A program made the position numbers and the translations under genes. 64,000 nucleotides of DNA from CAWFGW01 sp963815495 (lineage in GTDB: Bacteria > Bacteroidota > Bacteroidia > Cytophagales > JAAEPT01): assembly GCA_963815495.1 (NCBI GenBank), contig CAWFGW010000028.1, forward strand, positions 124,001 through 188,000, given 5' to 3'. Below the pieces are notes generated by a model that was given only the letters and a program-made list of their open reading frames with translations, made no database searches and was not told the DNA's origin. Positions 62,027 to 64,000 of the stretch are shown in pieces. Each line of letters starts with the position of its first letter. The stretch's first letter is position 1.

Positions 62027-63113
62027 AGCCAACCCTCATCGGATGAATGGTGTCAACCGTGTGGTACATAATTTGGCGACAGCTCAAACCGCTGAAGGTG
62101 CTGATGTAGCTGTTTGGGGAATTACCGCATCGGCCGATTTACCTGATGAATTAGAACGTACTTATACTACGCGTTGGTTTCAACCAGCAGCCTGGAAGTT
62201 TGCGGTCGGACAAGAGTTACAGACTGCCATTAAAAATCATGCGCATGCAGTATTCCATTTGCATGGGGGCTTTATTCCTGTGTTTTATCAGCTCTCTCGT
62301 TTGTTGAAAAAAGCTGGCGCTAGTTTTTTCCTTACACCTCATGGCACTTATACCCAAGGGGCAATGCAAGGGAATGGCGTAGTAAAAAAAATCTATTTCG
62401 CTCTGTTGGAGAAAGGACTACTTTCCCGCGTTACAGGCGTACAATGTCTGGGGCATTGTGAAGTGACCGATTTGAAAAAGTTATACGCTAACGTAGCGAT
62501 TACCACCATACCCAACGGACAAAATTGGGAGGAATTGATATTAAACAAAGATTTTACACCCGATAAGCAATTTATCATTGGTTACTGTGGTCGCGTCAGC
62601 AGGTGGCAGAAAGGAATGGATATTTTATTAGCCGCATTTATCCGGTATAAGAAAGAATATCAGGGAAAAGGATCCTTGCATCTCGTGGGTGATGGTGAAT
62701 ATAGGGATGAAATGGAAAAGGCTGCCATTGCGGCTGGTTTAAGTGACCAAATTATCTTTCATGGAAAGCAGTTTGGTGAAGAGAAAGTGATTCTATTGAA
62801 AAACATGAAGGTCTTTGTGCATACATCACGGAATGAAGGGTTGCCAACGGCAGTAATAGAGGCAGCGGCTTTGGGCATCCCATCCATCGTTAGTGAGATG
62901 ACGAGCATGGATCGTTACATCACCGATCACAATGCGGGCTGGGCGTTACCTGGACTTGAAATTGATGCGGTCGCACAGGTTTTTTTGCAAGCAGAAGCGG
63001 CTTTTCACTCGGGTGAGCTAGTAGATAAAGGAAAAAATGCTTTAAAGATGGCTCTGGAGTCGTTTGATTGGAATGTAATCTCAAGACAAACTTTTGCCCT
63101 CTATGCCGGTTAA
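61998..63113 (+). CDS. GT4-family glycosyltransferase
   Basis: A 371-residue GT-B enzyme. The N-terminal half opens with IIHIVLGRANPHRMNGVNRVV, containing the conserved acceptor-side Gly/Asn loop. The C-terminal half has FIIGYCGRVSRWQKGMDILLAAF, HLVGDGEYRDEMEKAA and the E-x7-E motif in SRNEGLPTAVIEAAALGIP. It adds a sugar from a nucleotide sugar to the growing lipid-linked repeat unit, at the cytoplasmic face of the inner membrane. The specific sugar cannot be read. The start overlaps the flippase by 29 bases and the end overlaps the polymerase by 10 bases. Confidence 0.92.
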   Translation: MEIIHIVLGRANPHRMNGVNRVVHNLATAQTAEGADVAVWGITASADLPDELERTYTTRWFQPAAWKFAVGQELQTAIKNHAHAVFHLHGGFIPVFYQLSRLLKKAGASFFLTPHGTYTQGAMQGNGVVKKIYFALLEKGLLSRVTGVQCLGHCEVTDLKKLYANVAITTIPNGQNWEELILNKDFTPDKQFIIGYCGRVSRWQKGMDILLAAFIRYKKEYQGKGSLHLVGDGEYRDEMEKAAIAAGLSDQIIFHGKQFGEEKVILLKNMKVFVHTSRNEGLPTAVIEAAALGIPSIVSEMTSMDRYITDHNAGWALPGLEIDAVAQVFLQAEAAFHSGELVDKGKNALKMALESFDWNVISRQTFALYAG

Positions 63114-64000
63114 TTCAGTCGTCCTATCCGATCAAGTACCTACCAGGTATGTATTATTGCTACGGTTTTTCCTTGTGGTTAAAATATTTGGCTTTTTAGC
63201 CATCTCTGAAAGCGCTGGAGTCAATAAAGTGATTAAAATTGGTATGGGCACCTCCATGACACTTGGTGTGCTCATGCTCACGTTAATGATGGCGCGGAAA
63301 GGTTATCAGTTTCGAACAGATGCCCGAAACAGTTTGTCTTTATGGTTGTATGTCGCATATTTATTTTTAGGTACCGCCTCTATTTTTTGGGCCAATGATT
63401 ATCATTTTGCCATCATTCAAATCTTTCGTGACTTTGATTTATTGGTGTTTTCGTTTTTGTTTTTGCGAATTATGCAAACCTTGAATGCCTATCATAGCGA
63501 AGCAAAACTTCAGTTACCCATGATGTGGAGTTATGGTATTTTTTTTAGCTCCTTGTATTTCCTGCTTGGTTACTGGATTGATCCCGACACGTTTATGCGC
63601 TTAACGCATGGGGGAGAAGTAGCCCGCCTGGGAGGATATATCATGAACCCTAATGAATTAGGAATGCTCAGTAGTTTGGGCGCCTCAGTAATCATCCTGG
63701 ACTTTACCCGCGAAAAAAAGAAGTGGTTATATGTCGTGTTTTTAGGTGTAAACCTGTATGTGATGTTTTTGACCGGTTCTCGTTCTTCTAGCATTGGTTT
63801 TATACTAGTGTGTGGCTTATTGACCTTACGTTCGAATAACCTGAAAATAAAAGCCTTGATGGTGGCAGGGTTTATTTTTGTAGTGCCACTTGCAGTGAAC
63901 GAAATCATCTTAAATGAAGAAAAGGGTGGGTTGGATGAAGTAATGAGTATGACAGGTCGTCTGCCGTTTTGGAAAGCATTATTAACAGAAGGGCTGCCTC
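63104..64000 (+). CDS. O-antigen ligase/Wzy-like polymerase, truncated by the window edge
   Basis: ATG 63104 opens a frame that runs to the last base (299 codons) with no stop. It is a polytopic membrane protein, with about seven helices visible. The segment GGYIMNPNELGMLSSLGASVIIL and the MFLTGSRSSSIGFILV stretch (the SRSS loop) are typical of the O-antigen ligase/Wzy superfamily, as is the last visible part, MTGRLPFWKALL. It probably polymerises the repeat units flipped by the Wzx-like protein. The stop, and any following genes of the operon, lie beyond 64000. Confidence 0.85.

Overview
The window is a 64 kb piece of an AT-rich Bacteroidota chromosome, most likely from the order Flavobacteriales. 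The evidence is a set of lineage-typical genes and signals. There is a PorP/SprF protein beside a giant secreted protein with a gliding-motility/type-B type IX secretion (T9SS) C-terminal domain, and a second giant protein with a type-A T9SS domain. There are DUF2027-Smr, DUF2279 and TamB genes. Several promoters carry the Bacteroidota -7 box TAnnTTTG, one with a correctly spaced -33 TTG. No rRNA, tRNA, CRISPR array, transposase or phage gene was seen. The genus cannot be fixed from the sequence alone.

Layout. 0-4.7 kb (minus): a menaquinone operon (thioesterase, menF, menD, menB) followed by a small acidic protein. 4.8-12 kb (plus): a histidine phosphatase, pyruvate dehydrogenase E2, hslV, arsC, and gyrA behind a 580 bp leader with two DnaA boxes. 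11.6-23 kb (plus): a secreted protein and surE, then an envelope group of an OmpA/PD40 protein, a 2277-residue T9SS cargo and its PorP/SprF partner. 23.1-30.2 kb (minus): DUF2383, Smr, DUF2279 and a 1543-residue TamB-like protein. 30.25-34.5 kb (plus): tsaD, smpB, an NlpC/P60 hydrolase and rpsA. 34.7-38.1 kb (minus): an accessory strip of three small exported proteins set among direct repeats and large palindromes. 38.1-44.4 kb (minus): one giant secreted-protein gene broken by three frameshifts. 44.5-52.8 kb (minus): a phosphate permease with a DUF2490 protein, an Rrf2 regulator, a YdeI-CDGSH fusion, a MacAB-like ABC system, a Kir-type potassium channel and queD. 53.0-64.0 kb (plus): a signalling and exopolysaccharide locus that runs off the right edge.

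How the genes work together. MenF, MenD, MenB and the hotdog thioesterase cover four steps of menaquinone synthesis; MenA, MenC, MenE and MenH must lie elsewhere. The OmpA, giant-cargo and PorP/SprF genes look like one surface-display module. The last 11 kb reads as one unit. A sigma-54-type response regulator and a hybrid histidine kinase precede a five-gene-plus Wza/Wzc/Wzx/glycosyltransferase/Wzy operon. The first gene of that operon is a receiver domain fused to a C-terminal membrane anchor, overlapping the Wza-like gene by one base. That membrane-anchored receiver, together with the degenerate Wzc kinase motifs, is the best candidate here for a little-described regulatory system.

The most structurally unusual stretch is 35.3-38.1 kb. 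It holds two diverged copies of a 200-270 bp repeat with a terminator at one end, a perfect 23 bp inverted repeat nested in outer imperfect arms, and a 10 bp inverted pair bracketing a lipoprotein gene.
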